NCBI GenBank assembly: GCA_003162425.1
Contig: PMOK01000072.1
Span: forward strand, 48,399 to 80,624
DNA: 32,226 bases
Reading direction: 5' to 3'
From: Bryobacterales bacterium
GTDB lineage: Bacteria > Acidobacteriota > Terriglobia > Bryobacterales > Bryobacteraceae
Part shown: positions 1 through 7,556 of the stretch, one piece after another
Layout: the number at the start of each line of letters is the position of its first letter
How positions within the stretch are numbered: the first letter of the stretch is position 1
Program-made: the position numbers and the translations under genes
Notes under the pieces: generated by a model
Database searches by the model: none
The model's input: the letters and a program-made list of their open reading frames with translations, nothing else
What the model was told of the DNA's origin: nothing

Positions 1-164
1 GCCGACGCCCTCGTCGGCTTGCTGGGTTCGGACGACACTGATTCTCCTTGAGCGAAGAGCGGGTCCAGGGGGCCCCGCGCAGACCAGGGGGTCTGCCCTA
101 CGATTGCATCTGGATCCCCAGTTTTGGAAAACTAAGTGGGCATTGGGCTGGCAGCCTGCCCCAC
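1..164. repeat. REP/BIME-like composite element, left end outside window
   Basis: This is a second copy, in opposite orientation, of the element at 19616-19861, with matching order of parts. It carries a hairpin at 1-18 (GCCGAC/GTCGGC), a GC-rich hairpin at 59-78 and a 7-bp hairpin at 79-96 (GCAGACC-AGGG-GGTCTGC). The last is followed by CTAC at 98-101, an inverted GTAG foot. A terminal segment at about 128-160 matches the terminal inverted repeat of the other copy, and CCAC (161-164) closes it. The AGGG loop is the complement of the CCCT loop used in the other copy. The left part is cut by the window edge. Confidence 0.8.
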
Positions 165-171
165 ATATAAT
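143..171 (+). promoter_or_regulatory. Putative promoter of the DUF1080 gene
   Basis: A perfect TATAAT at 166-171 lies 17 nt after TTGGGC (143-148), a weak -35 match sharing TTG with the consensus. Only 7 nt separate the -10 box from the ATG at 179, so a transcript would start at or next to the start codon. The -35 candidate lies inside the repeat element at 1-164 and the -10 box lies just outside it. Confidence 0.55.
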
Positions 172-178
172 CTAAGGT

Positions 179-1009
179 ATGTTCCTCGCCAGAGTTGTTA
201 CCTTGTCCGCGCTGATGATCGTGACGGCTTTTTCACAAGCTCCAAAACCCAACCACGACCTCGGGTTTGAAGACACGCCCATGCTTCCCGGTCTTCCTTA
301 TCACGTCCACGATGACCGGCGTCCCCATCCGCGCGTGGTGACACCGGCCGCCGAGCCAGGTGGTCCGCCATCGGATGCCATCGTGCTCTTCGACGGGAAG
401 GATTTGTCGGCCTGGACGTCACACCACAGCGACATCACGCGCGGGGGCACCTCCGGCGCGCCGGAATGGAAGCTGGGCGATGGGTACATGGAGGTGGTGC
501 CGCACACCGGCGACATTGCAACCAAGGAAAAATTTGGGGATTGCCAGTTGCACGTGGAGTGGGCGGCTCCGGCGGAAATCGTCGGCACCAGCCAGTCGCG
601 CGGAAACAGCGGCGTGATCCTGCAGGGGCGTTACGAGGTGCAGGTTCTGGATCCTTGGGACAATCCGACCTACGCCGACGGCCAAGCCGGCGCCCTCTAC
701 GGTCAATGGCCGCCGCTGGCGAATCCGGCGCGAAAGCCGGGGGAATGGCAGGTCTACGACATCGTGTTTGAAGCGCCAAAGTTCGAGGGCGAAAAACTGG
801 TGAAGCCGGCGTATATCACGGTGTTCATGAACGGCGTTTTGCTACACAATCGCAAGGAGTCGATGGGGCCGATGGTTTACCGCCAGGTAGCGCATTACTC
901 GCCGCAGCCGGCCGAAGACGTGCTGGTCTTGCAGAATCACAATTCCAAGGTGCGCTTCCGAAACATCTGGATCCGGCGTCTGCAAGGGTACGACCAGCCG
1001 GAGAAATAG
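179..1009 (+). CDS. Secreted DUF1080 (3-keto-disaccharide hydrolase-like) protein
   Basis: A 276-residue protein with an N-terminal signal peptide (hydrophobic stretch about 5-18, cleavage probably after FSQA). The body matches the DUF1080 / 3-keto-disaccharide hydrolase family, a concanavalin-like beta-sandwich. Visible family features are an opening IVLFDGKDLSAW, a central RGNSGVILQGRYEVQVLD and a closing LQNHNSKVRFRNIWIR. Such proteins are exported and are linked to glycoside or polysaccharide breakdown in Acidobacteria, Planctomycetes and Bacteroidetes; the substrate here is unknown. It heads a probable operon, since the next gene starts at the base after its stop codon. The start is supported by the signal peptide and the TATAAT 7 nt upstream. 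Confidence 0.88.
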   Translation: MFLARVVTLSALMIVTAFSQAPKPNHDLGFEDTPMLPGLPYHVHDDRRPHPRVVTPAAEPGGPPSDAIVLFDGKDLSAWTSHHSDITRGGTSGAPEWKLGDGYMEVVPHTGDIATKEKFGDCQLHVEWAAPAEIVGTSQSRGNSGVILQGRYEVQVLDPWDNPTYADGQAGALYGQWPPLANPARKPGEWQVYDIVFEAPKFEGEKLVKPAYITVFMNGVLLHNRKESMGPMVYRQVAHYSPQPAEDVLVLQNHNSKVRFRNIWIRRLQGYDQPEK

Positions 1010-1954
1010 TTGAGCGATTCGAAATTTCCGAATCACTTTGACGGCAAGCGCTTCTACAACCCCGATGCTCCCGAAGCGCGCGGGTTTCTTGATGTCGTCC
1101 GATGGAAGCTGACCAGCCGGCCGGAACCTTCCCCCAGTTTCATTTCGGACGTCGAGCAATCCGTACCGCCCCAACGTGTGGAAGGCCGCGGATTGCGAAT
1201 CACTCTGGTGAACCACTCCACTGTGCTGCTTCAGCAACTGGGTTTGAACATTTTGACGGACCCAATTTGGTCCGAACGAGCGAGTCCTGTCGCCCACATC
1301 GGTCCGCGGCGCCGGAGAAAACCGGGAGTATCCTGGGAGAATCTGCCGCCGATTGACGCCGTGCTACTCAGTCACAATCATTACGACCACCTGGATCTAC
1401 CGACACTGCGGCAGTTGGCGGCCCGTGGAGATTCTACATTCGTTGTTCCGGCCGGCGTGGCTCGGCTGCTTCGCTCGGAGAATATCGGGCCCACGCACGA
1501 GTTGGATTGGGGCGAATCGTTATCACTACTGGGCTTCACCATCCACTGTGTGCCGGCTTTGCATTTCTCGGCCCGGGGAATCTATGACCGCAACATGACC
1601 CTTTGGTGCGGGTATGTGATTGAATGCCAGGAACGCCTCACTTATTTCGCCGGAGACACCGCGTTCGGAAATCATTTCGCACAGATTCGGGAAAAATTCG
1701 GATCGCCGCACCTGGCGTTATTGCCGATCGGAGCCTACGAACCGCGCTGGTTCATGTCGCCGGTGCATATGGGTCCCGATGAGGCGGTTCGAGCACATGA
1801 AATCCTGGGCGCCAAAACCAGCATCGCCATCCACCATGGAACCTTCCAACTGACCGATGAAGGCCTCGACACTCCGAAGAAACAGCTCATCGCCTGCGCA
1901 AAGGACGAACCGTTTCTGATCCTTGAAAACGGCCAATTTGCCGACGTGCCATGA
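1010..1954 (+). CDS. Metallo-beta-lactamase-fold hydrolase (UlaG/NAPE-PLD-like)
   Basis: A 314-residue cytoplasmic protein of the MBL superfamily. The signature HNHYDH lies at residues 122-127, with LTDPIW upstream, a second-shell AGDTAFG segment and a C-terminal IHHGTF. The stretch GPRRRRKPGVSW is typical of the NAPE-PLD/RomA-like branch, whose members hydrolyse phosphodiesters or lactones using two metal ions. The substrate cannot be told from sequence. The start is TTG, immediately after the TAG of the upstream gene, supported by GGAG at 1000-1003 with 6-nt spacing. The next gene overlaps it by 4 bp, so the three genes are probably translationally coupled. Confidence 0.88.
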   Translation: MSDSKFPNHFDGKRFYNPDAPEARGFLDVVRWKLTSRPEPSPSFISDVEQSVPPQRVEGRGLRITLVNHSTVLLQQLGLNILTDPIWSERASPVAHIGPRRRRKPGVSWENLPPIDAVLLSHNHYDHLDLPTLRQLAARGDSTFVVPAGVARLLRSENIGPTHELDWGESLSLLGFTIHCVPALHFSARGIYDRNMTLWCGYVIECQERLTYFAGDTAFGNHFAQIREKFGSPHLALLPIGAYEPRWFMSPVHMGPDEAVRAHEILGAKTSIAIHHGTFQLTDEGLDTPKKQLIACAKDEPFLILENGQFADVP

Positions 1955-2700
1955 CGATCGACAAGCACACGCTGGCGCTGATCAGCATTGTCGGGAGTTC
2001 ACTGGACGTGCTGGGCGCGTTGTATCTCGCTTACGATCTGTTGGGTGGCGAACACGGACCGCTGCGGACTCTCACGCGCGCGGTCACCTACGGAGCCTTC
2101 TTCGGAATCGGCTACAGCCTTTTCCTGGGACCGGTCTTCGGCCTGGCAAGCGGCATAGCGCATGGCATCACTCTCGCCTGGGAATTTTCCCGTGCTTCGC
2201 GGGGTGAACCGAAGCCGGGATTCTGGGTGGACACGGGTATGAGCGCGATTCGTGGGTGCGGTTTTGCGCTGGGCGCTTCTTATTCATTTGGCGCCCGCTT
2301 CGGTATCATGTTCGGTGTCTTGAGCGCGGCCGGGCAGGCTATCGCTTATCGGATGGGCGTCCGGCCAACCGTCGATTACAAACCCGCTGCCCGCGTGCGC
2401 GTGACCCGGTTCCAATTGTTAGCGGCGGCGAATCGGACGATCGGCTACGCGATTACCGGATACTTTTGCAGCCTGGTCACCGGACAAAAAGAACACGCGA
2501 TTGCGATCGGTTTGAAAGCGGGACTGGCCCTTGGCGTGGTCACAGCAATCATCGGCTCCTGCACTCCTCTCATCGAATGGAAGGCCGATCATGTGCCAGA
2601 GAAGCGCATGGGTGTGTTCGGAGTTGGCTTGATCCTGATCGGCTTCACGCTGCAATCGGTCCAGTATTGGGTGGCGCTGCTCGATGTGACGATTCGTTAG
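1951..2700 (+). CDS. Polytopic membrane protein, unknown function
   Basis: A 249-residue hydrophobic protein with about six likely membrane segments rich in Gly, Ala and Phe. Internal similarity is suggested by repeated FG/GFALG-type glycine segments (about residues 45-75, 95-120, 150-200). I do not recognise a named family. Its ATG overlaps the upstream stop in an ATGA, so it is probably co-translated with the MBL-fold hydrolase. The gene ends 7 nt before the BIME-like element at 2708-2820, which separates it from the convergent adenylate kinase. Confidence 0.75.
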   Translation: MTIDKHTLALISIVGSSLDVLGALYLAYDLLGGEHGPLRTLTRAVTYGAFFGIGYSLFLGPVFGLASGIAHGITLAWEFSRASRGEPKPGFWVDTGMSAIRGCGFALGASYSFGARFGIMFGVLSAAGQAIAYRMGVRPTVDYKPAARVRVTRFQLLAAANRTIGYAITGYFCSLVTGQKEHAIAIGLKAGLALGVVTAIIGSCTPLIEWKADHVPEKRMGVFGVGLILIGFTLQSVQYWVALLDVTIR

Positions 2701-2707
2701 TTCATTT

Positions 2708-2820
2708 GTGGCGCACGCACTCGTGCGTGCCGCGTTCACACTCGTGTGAACGCCTGGATCCTTTGTGCACGCTGGTGTTCGCAAGAGTGCGAACACGGCA
2801 CGCACTCGTGCGTGCGCCAC
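2708..2820. repeat. Twin-hairpin REP/BIME-like element, family A copy 1
   Basis: Opens with GTGG (2708-2711) and closes with CCAC (2817-2820). Four 18-nt hairpins lie between: 2713-2730 (GCACGC stem, ACTCGT loop), 2734-2751 (GTTCAC, ACTCGT), 2777-2794 (GTTCGC, AAGAGT) and 2798-2815 (GCACGC, ACTCGT). The third has the complementary loop, as expected for an inverted half. It fills the gap between convergent genes and could also act as a transcription barrier, though no T-tract is present. Confidence 0.88.
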
Positions 2821-2829
2821 AACGGATCG

Positions 2830-3501
2830 CTAATTCGCCGCGAGATTCTTCGCAAGCAGCGGCTCTATGATGCCGGTAATTTCCTCGAAAATATACTGAG
2901 GCGAACGGTCGCCGCGGATTTGATAGAAGTGCTTACGATCCTGATAGTGCGCCAGCACCGGACGGGTCTGCGCTTCGTAGGTCCGCAGCCGTTCGCGCAC
3001 TACGTCTTCCTGATCGTCCTTGCGGGTAATCAGCGCCGTGCCTTCGTTATCACAAAGTCCGGCTTTCTTCGGGGGCTGGTGCAGCAGGTTGTAGATGGTG
3101 CCGCAGATTGGGCATTGCCGGCGAGAAGTCAACCGTCCTACTAGCGCATCCAGCGGGACATCCAGATGCAGGATGATCGGCTTCGGCAGGGCCTGATCGG
3201 CAAGCAAGCAATCCAGATATTCCGCTTGATACACAGTCCGCGGATAACCGTCCAGCAGAAATCCGTTCAGGCAGTCCGGTTGCGACACCCGACGCACCAG
3301 CATCTGGTTGACAAGATCGTCACCTACTAATCCCCCGCTGGTCATGATGCACCGGACAGCTTCACCCAATTTCGTGCCGGCCTGAATCTCAGAGCGCAGC
3401 ATATCACCCGTCGAAATCGCCGGAATCCCCAACCAGTTCGTGATCAGCCGCGACTGCGTCCCTTTGCCGCTACCTGGCGGTCCAAAGAGCAGTAGGACCA
3501 A
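2830..3501 (-). CDS. adk: Adenylate kinase
   Basis: A 223-residue nucleoside monophosphate kinase, ATP + AMP to 2 ADP, cytoplasmic. The P-loop GPPGSGKGT is at 7-15, the AMP-binding STGDMLR at 30-36 and the LDGYPRT at 83-89. The long LID form carries Cys130, Cys133 and Cys150 of a zinc site. The usual fourth ligand position (+3 from the last Cys) is Glu153 rather than Cys or Asp. The start is TTG, supported by an AAGGGGG Shine-Dalgarno about 7 nt upstream. It is not beside secY or ribosomal protein genes, where adk often sits, so it may be a second copy. It is divergent from the acetamidase homologue. Confidence 0.93.
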   Translation of the reverse strand: MVLLLFGPPGSGKGTQSRLITNWLGIPAISTGDMLRSEIQAGTKLGEAVRCIMTSGGLVGDDLVNQMLVRRVSQPDCLNGFLLDGYPRTVYQAEYLDCLLADQALPKPIILHLDVPLDALVGRLTSRRQCPICGTIYNLLHQPPKKAGLCDNEGTALITRKDDQEDVVRERLRTYEAQTRPVLAHYQDRKHFYQIRGDRSPQYIFEEITGIIEPLLAKNLAAN

Positions 3502-3587
3502 GCTAAAACCCCCTTGTGAGCCCCATCAAACTTGTAAGCCTATCCAAACCTATCTATCGGGTCAAGCTGATATCATCAGCAGTGCCC

Positions 3588-4595
3588 ATGTTGAGACTCC
3601 TCTTATTCTGCCTCATCAGCACCACTTGGTGGTGCTACGCCGAAAACCTTGAATTGAAAGCGACGCCTCAGACCGTGGTCTGGGGCTACTATTCCTCCGC
3701 AGCCAAACCTGTGCTCACTATCCACTCGGGCGACACGGTGAGGGTGGAAACCGTTTCCGGGAATCCCGCGCGCTTGGAAGCGGCCGGCGCCCGCGCCGAC
3801 CAAATCCCGGATGCCCTGCGCGCCATCTACAAAGAAGTGACCGACCGTGGACCGGGTGGCCATATCCTCACCGGGCCCATTTACGTGGAAGACGCCGAGC
3901 CCGGGGATGTGCTGGAGCTTCGCATTCTTAAGATCGAGCTCACGTCGACGTTTGCATTTAACAGCTTTCGGCCAGGCGCAGGCTTTCTTCCCGACGATTT
4001 CCCGTTTGCCCGAACCAAAATCATTCCTCTCGATCGTACGCGTATGCTGGGCCACTTCAGCGATTCGGTGGAGATTCCGCTGCGGCCGTTCTTCGGCAGC
4101 ATGGGCGTGGCGCCGCCCGAAGCCAACGGACGGATCAACAGCGCGCCGCCGTGGATTCACGCCGGAAATCTCGATAACAAAGAACTGGTGGAAGGAACCA
4201 CCCTCTACATTCCAGTGCACACGAAGGGTGCGTTGTTCGAAGTGGGCGACGGGCATGCCGGACAAGGCAATGGCGAGGTGGATATCACGGCGCTCGAGAC
4301 CCAGCTCAACGGCACGTTCCAGTTTGTGGTTCGCAAAGACATGCACGTGAAATGGCCGCGGGCGGAAACGCCTACCCATTACATCACCATGGGACTCAAT
4401 GAAGACCTGAGCGAGGCCACGAGGCTCGCCATCCGCGAAGCCGTCGATTTCCTGGCTACCGAGAAACATATGAGCCGCGAGGACGCCTACATGCTGGCTA
4501 GCGTCGCGGTGGATTTCTGCATCACGCAACTGGTGGATGGGAACAAGGGTGTGCATGCCATGATCCCGAAGAGCATTTTCATTGGCCGCAAATGA
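3588..4595 (+). CDS. Secreted acetamidase/formamidase family protein
   Basis: A 335-residue protein of the FmdA/AmdA family, which hydrolyses short amides to acid plus ammonia. Family marks include GGHILTGPIYVEDAEPGD, the VGDGHAGQGNGEVDITALE segment with conserved His, Gly and Glu, and a C-terminal region for a subunit-like tail. I place the start at the ATG at 3588 because it begins a clean signal peptide (MLRLLLFCLISTTWWCYA). An in-frame upstream start at 3516 would bury it. TATCAT at 3571-3576 could be a -10 box. Export is unusual for the classical cytoplasmic enzymes but common for acidobacterial homologues, so the substrate should be taken as unknown. Confidence 0.88.
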   Translation: MLRLLLFCLISTTWWCYAENLELKATPQTVVWGYYSSAAKPVLTIHSGDTVRVETVSGNPARLEAAGARADQIPDALRAIYKEVTDRGPGGHILTGPIYVEDAEPGDVLELRILKIELTSTFAFNSFRPGAGFLPDDFPFARTKIIPLDRTRMLGHFSDSVEIPLRPFFGSMGVAPPEANGRINSAPPWIHAGNLDNKELVEGTTLYIPVHTKGALFEVGDGHAGQGNGEVDITALETQLNGTFQFVVRKDMHVKWPRAETPTHYITMGLNEDLSEATRLAIREAVDFLATEKHMSREDAYMLASVAVDFCITQLVDGNKGVHAMIPKSIFIGRK

Positions 4596-4622
4596 ACGCG
4601 GATGAACGCGAATAAGAAAAAA

Positions 4623-4639
4623 GGGGGCTTCGAGCCCCC
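4623..4639 (-). terminator. Rho-independent terminator for the small Cys-rich gene
   Basis: A 7-bp perfect stem (GGGGGCT/AGCCCCC) with a 3-nt loop. Read on the minus strand it is followed by TTTTTTCTTATT, a good T-tract. On the plus strand the stem is followed by CTCTCG, so it is a weaker terminator for the acetamidase homologue that ends at 4595. Confidence 0.85.
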
Positions 4640-4648
4640 CTCTCGCTG

Positions 4649-4792
4649 CTACTTCTTGCAGCACGGGCAATGGCAATCTCCATTGCAGCTCGGACCACAG
4701 CAGCCACTTGCCGCCGTCATTGAAATAGCGCCGCCAACCAGAAGCGCCGTCAAGAGCCCGAGGCTCGTCATAAGTTTGCTGAGTTTTTTCAT
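4649..4792 (-). CDS. Small secreted Cys-rich protein
   Basis: A 47-residue peptide: Lys-rich start, hydrophobic signal segment (about 8-27), then a mature tail of about 20 residues holding seven Cys plus a His (GCCGPSCNGDCHCPCCKK). The start is the ATG at 4792, preceded by an AAGGAG ribosome binding site; it begins a typical signal peptide. The Cys spacing suggests metal binding or a disulfide knot, which is inference; I recognise no family. It has its own terminator at 4623-4639. The next gene upstream, on the same strand, encodes another small exported Cys-rich protein, so the two may be related in function, for example in metal handling. Confidence 0.78.
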   Translation of the reverse strand: MKKLSKLMTSLGLLTALLVGGAISMTAASGCCGPSCNGDCHCPCCKK

Positions 4793-4853
4793 TACAATTC
4801 TCCTTTTCTGAAATTTTTGAATGTGTTGAACACGCTGTACCGGCGTGTAATTT

Positions 4854-5192
4854 TCAGATCCGGAGAACCCGGTGTAACAAATAGGAACCTGACGAATCCT
4901 TGAAATAGGTGGGGACCAGGGGCGCGGAAAGCCAACTCTCTGCGTGAAATTCCGCACCGACGCTAACGGGAACGGCCGCAAGATCGACAGCGGGCAGGCC
5001 TCGCTCCGCTTTTGCCTTCTCCAAAAGAACGTAGGGGCAATTGCGCCCCGTGCTTTCCGTGCACGGTAGCGATGGTCCTTTGGAATGAGGACAACAGGAC
5101 GAACTTGCCGGCATCCCTACGGCTAGCAGCGGGCATAGCGTGATCACGTTCATCAACGCGATCACCATGGCCCAAGCCAGCAAACGTTTCAT
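4854..5192 (-). CDS. Small exported protein with CCPH...NCPY Cys motif
   Basis: A 112-residue protein with a signal peptide (MKRLLAWAMVIALMNV...) and a Cys-containing region SSSCCPHSKGPSLPC followed about 10 residues later by NCPYVLLEKAK. The pattern resembles small periplasmic proteins I associate with acidobacterial metal-efflux loci; that is a weak recollection, not a family call. The ATG at 5192 is favoured because it starts the signal peptide. A TTG at 5219 would overlap the upstream stop in TTGA, so coupling to the NTF2-like gene is possible. Confidence 0.65.
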   Translation of the reverse strand: MKRLLAWAMVIALMNVITLCPLLAVGMPASSSCCPHSKGPSLPCTESTGRNCPYVLLEKAKAERGLPAVDLAAVPVSVGAEFHAESWLSAPLVPTYFKDSSGSYLLHRVLRI

Positions 5193-5215
5193 CACAGGAT
5201 TAGACGAGCGGTCCC

Positions 5216-5710
5216 TCAAATCGTGTGGTGGAGCACTTTATGGGCCGTTTCAGCGCCGTACACCGGCAGTTTTGGATCGTTCAGCAGACCGATCTGCTTC
5301 AGCACGGAGGCTTGATCCCAGTAGATGTGCTCGTGCGCGAGCTTGCCGTCGCGAAAATGCACGATCACTACCAGTGGGATTTCGACGCGTTTATTCGTGG
5401 GCGCCACTCCCGGCAGCATCCACGGCATTTCCACCGAATGAGTGAAGGAAAAGATCATTTCGTCCACCAACTGGTCGGCGCCAACCGTTCGCGAAACCGG
5501 GGTGAGCGTGGTGTCGGGCGGCATCTTGGGAATGAAGTCGGTGGAATAGAAGCGCCGCAGTTCTTCTTTTCCATACCCACCCGTCATCACGGGAATGTGA
5601 TTGACATAGGCGTCGTTCACCATGGTGTCAAGTGTGGCCTCGGTATCGCGCGTGGAGAATTCGTGCGCGGTGTGCTGCTCCCAGATGGCGCTCAAATCAA
5701 AATTCGGCAT
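5216..5710 (-). CDS. NTF2-like / SnoaL-like protein
   Basis: A 164-residue protein of the NTF2-like superfamily (cone-shaped alpha+beta barrel), probably SnoaL-like. Typical features are the early Trp/His region (IWEQHTAHEFSTRD), DAYVNHIPVMTGG, the FYSTDFIP segment and a late strand IVHFRDGKLAHEHIYWDQASVLKQIG. The last motif (G-K-ls-H-E-HIYWDQ) is typical of ester cyclase-like members. The reaction is unknown. It follows the MaoC-like gene by 13 nt on the same strand, so the two are likely co-transcribed. Confidence 0.82.
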   Translation of the reverse strand: MPNFDLSAIWEQHTAHEFSTRDTEATLDTMVNDAYVNHIPVMTGGYGKEELRRFYSTDFIPKMPPDTTLTPVSRTVGADQLVDEMIFSFTHSVEMPWMLPGVAPTNKRVEIPLVVIVHFRDGKLAHEHIYWDQASVLKQIGLLNDPKLPVYGAETAHKVLHHTI

Positions 5711-5723
5711 GAGCCTAATGTTA

Positions 5724-6182
5724 CTAGACCGCTCGGCAACGGATCAGCGTCATGGCCTTTACGCTCATGACAACTTCTCCGTTCTGATTCAAAACTTCCG
5801 TCAGCGTCCGCACCACGCCGCGATCGGGTTTGGATTGGGAGCGCTTGGTCTCGAGAATAGTCGCTCGAAGGCGCAGCGTGTCGCCGGGGCGCACCGGGCG
5901 CAGCCAGCGCAATTCGTCGATCCCGGGAGAGCCTAAGCTCGAAGCCTTCGACAGGTAATTATCGACGATCATGCGCATCATCAGAGCGCCGGTGTGCCAA
6001 CCGCTGGCAATGAGACCGCCGAAAGGCCCGCGCGCAGCCGCTTCGGGATCGGTGTGAAATTCCTGCGGGTCGAAGCGTTTCCCGAACTCGATGATTTCGG
6101 ATTCCTCCACCGCTATCGACCCGAATTCAGAAACCGATCCGGGCAGATAATCTTCGAAGTACCGCTCAGGCTGATTCGACAT
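5724..6182 (-). CDS. MaoC-like hot-dog dehydratase
   Basis: A 152-residue hot-dog-fold protein of the MaoC / (R)-specific enoyl-CoA hydratase family. Visible marks are [10 protein letters not shown] near the N-terminus, [13 protein letters not shown] with the expected Asp and His of the hydratase motif, and [17 protein letters not shown]. Length fits a single-domain member. Such enzymes hydrate trans-2-enoyl-CoA thioesters, but many orphan members have unknown substrates. It lies upstream of the NTF2-like gene and downstream of the O-methyltransferase gene on the same strand. The 123-nt gap before it holds an inverted REP pair. Confidence 0.86.
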   Translation of the reverse strand: MSNQPERYFEDYLPGSVSEFGSIAVEESEIIEFGKRFDPQEFHTDPEAAARGPFGGLIASGWHTGALMMRMIVDNYLSKASSLGSPGIDELRWLRPVRPGDTLRLRATILETKRSQSKPDRGVVRTLTEVLNQNGEVVMSVKAMTLIRCRAV

Positions 6183-6220
6183 ACGGGCTTAGATGCAGGC
6201 AGGTTGATGCAGGATGCAAC

Positions 6221-6297
6221 GTCCCCTTGCTTACGCGCGGGGCTACCAAAGACAGTGAGTCAAATGCGATTGTAGCCCCGCACGTCAGTGAGGGGAC
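6221..6297. repeat. Inverted REP pair, family B (GTAGCCCC type)
   Basis: Two 26-nt arms, 6221-6246 and 6272-6297, are imperfect reverse complements (about 22 of 26 positions match). Read from its own 5' end, each starts with GTAG followed by CCCC, an inner part and GGGGAC, so each arm folds into a CCCC/GGGG hairpin with a GTAG foot. The inner loop differs (GTCA versus GTAA). It lies between two same-strand genes. Confidence 0.82.
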
Positions 6298-6305
6298 ATA
6301 AGCTA

Positions 6306-6977
6306 TCAAACATGCTTTTTGCACGCGAGCGTCAATCCGTCCCGCACCGGCAACATGCTCAGCCACACCCGCTCGTCACCGTGGAGTTTCTCATTGAACG
6401 CCCGGATAGCGAGTGTATCGGCATCCCGCACCGACGGATCAATCACGCGTCCATACCACAGGACATTGTCGATCGCGATCAGTCCGCCTGGTCGAACCAA
6501 CACCAGGGCTCGCTCGAAATAATTGGCGTAATTCCCCTTGTCGGCGTCGATGAAGGCAAAGTCGAACCGGCCTCCCTCGCCGCCTGCGATCAGGGCGTCC
6601 AGAGTTTCGAGCGCGGGCCGCAGCCGCAGATCGATCTTTTTTTCTACGCCAGCCTCGCGCCAGTAACGGCGCGCGACGGAAGTCCATTCTTCATGGACGT
6701 CGCAAGCGATGATCCGCCCGTCGTCGGGAAGCGCCAGCGCAACCGCGAGCGAGCTATATCCGGTGAACACGCCGATCTCGAGTGTCCTGCGTGCGCCCAG
6801 CAGGTGGATGAGCAGCGCCATGAATTGGCCCTGATCGGGCGAGATCTGCATGGTAGCTTGCGGGTGGCTCGCGGTCTCCTCTCGCAGACGCTGCAGGATG
6901 GGCGGTTCCCGCAACGTGACGCGCCGCATGTAGTCCCACAGCGCGCCGGTAATGGTCAAGTCTTCCATTTGTGGCAT
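6306..6977 (-). CDS. Class I SAM-dependent O-methyltransferase (CCoAOMT-like)
   Basis: A 223-residue enzyme of the cation-dependent O-methyltransferase family (COMT/CCoAOMT). Residues about 65-95 give the SAM-binding motif LEIGVFTGYSSLALA-like region followed by RIIACD. FIDADKGNYANYF carries the metal- and catechol-binding Asp and Asn, and NVLWYGRV follows. Length is normal for the family. Likely substrates are catechol-type or other vicinal diols; bacterial members are often promiscuous. The ATG at 6977 gives the expected N-terminus. The gene is separated from its downstream neighbour by the family B repeat. Confidence 0.92.
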   Translation of the reverse strand: MPQMEDLTITGALWDYMRRVTLREPPILQRLREETASHPQATMQISPDQGQFMALLIHLLGARRTLEIGVFTGYSSLAVALALPDDGRIIACDVHEEWTSVARRYWREAGVEKKIDLRLRPALETLDALIAGGEGGRFDFAFIDADKGNYANYFERALVLVRPGGLIAIDNVLWYGRVIDPSVRDADTLAIRAFNEKLHGDERVWLSMLPVRDGLTLACKKHV

Positions 6978-7084
6978 AACCTTCTATTGAACACCACCCG
7001 TCAGATCGGCGCACGCAGTTTCTTCGGAGCTACCAATCGCCAGGCCTCGCATAAACGCAGATTCGGTTCGTCAAAACAGCAACA

Positions 7085-7149
7085 ACCGGTCGCTTACGCT
7101 CGCGGTCCGGAAAGATGTGTTACCGAACCGCGACCGTGAGAGAGTCGGT
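7085..7149. repeat. Imperfect inverted repeat in intergenic region
   Basis: Arms 7085-7110 and 7122-7149 are imperfect reverse complements built around CGCTTACGCTCGCGGT and its degenerate complement. It occupies much of the 200-nt gap between the O-methyltransferase start and the end of the zinc-ribbon gene. I see no gene in this gap. It may be a decayed REP-type repeat; no clear GTRG foot is visible. Confidence 0.6.
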
Positions 7150-7155
7150 GCCTGG

Positions 7156-7198
7156 GGCTATTTCTTTACGCGCGGCGCTACTGCTTCACGCGCGTGAA
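7156..7198. repeat. Degenerate family B REP with GTAG foot and adjoining palindrome
   Basis: Read on the minus strand, GTAG (7181-7178) is followed by CGCCGCGCGTAA, matching the start and middle of the family B arm near 6246-6221. It then decays into an AT-richer stretch and CCCC. A perfect 14-bp palindrome TTCACGCGCGTGAA (7185-7198) lies just upstream, inside the 3' end of the zinc-ribbon gene. The gene's TAG stop is part of the GTAG. Confidence 0.55.
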
Positions 7199-7453
7199 TT
7201 GATCCGAGGCCCTCTTTAGAAATAGCAGGACCGCCGATGCGGTGACGCAAGCGATGAACGGCGGCGTGTAGTCAGCAACAAACAACGACGCAACGGTGAG
7301 CGCCAACGATGCGAAGAACGCCACACTGACGAAGGTTGCCCAACGCGCGCGCATCGATGGACCGCCTGCCTGCTTCGGGGCCGGATCCCCGCACCCATAG
7401 CAAACCCTCTCCCGCGGGGTCATGATGCCGTTGCAGCTTGGGCAGCGAGTCAT
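7178..7453 (-). CDS. Small zinc-ribbon membrane protein
   Basis: A 91-residue protein with an N-terminal zinc ribbon (Cys4-x2-Cys7 and Cys18-x2-Cys21, the second pair in a CYGCGD knuckle). A basic linker and two hydrophobic segments (about 38-58 and 62-78) follow. It is probably anchored in the inner membrane with the ribbon in the cytoplasm. Many bacterial proteins share this plan and most have no known function. It is divergent from the prolyl oligopeptidase. Its TAG stop coincides with a REP-like GTAG foot. Confidence 0.75.
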   Translation of the reverse strand: MTRCPSCNGIMTPRERVCYGCGDPAPKQAGGPSMRARWATFVSVAFFASLALTVASLFVADYTPPFIACVTASAVLLFLKRASDQFTRVKQ

Positions 7454-7556
7454 GCTTCATTAGAACGCAGCAAGCCGCGGCCCGTCCATCGCCCATGCGT
7501 ACCAATTTCGTGGGGACTTATTGCAGCAACGTCTCAGGCATCTCCCCTAGCGGGGG

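Noticed and set aside
2708..2820. CRISPR-like array
   Set aside because: The units are palindromic hairpins of 18 nt without regular unique spacers, and no cas genes are near. The inverted second half also excludes a direct-repeat array.
3603..4676. 357-residue minus-strand ORF
   Set aside because: It lies opposite the clear acetamidase/formamidase homologue and has no family features.
6166..6366. 66-residue minus-strand ORF between MaoC and the O-methyltransferase
   Set aside because: It crosses the family B repeat and overlaps both neighbours; no ribosome binding site or protein-like composition.
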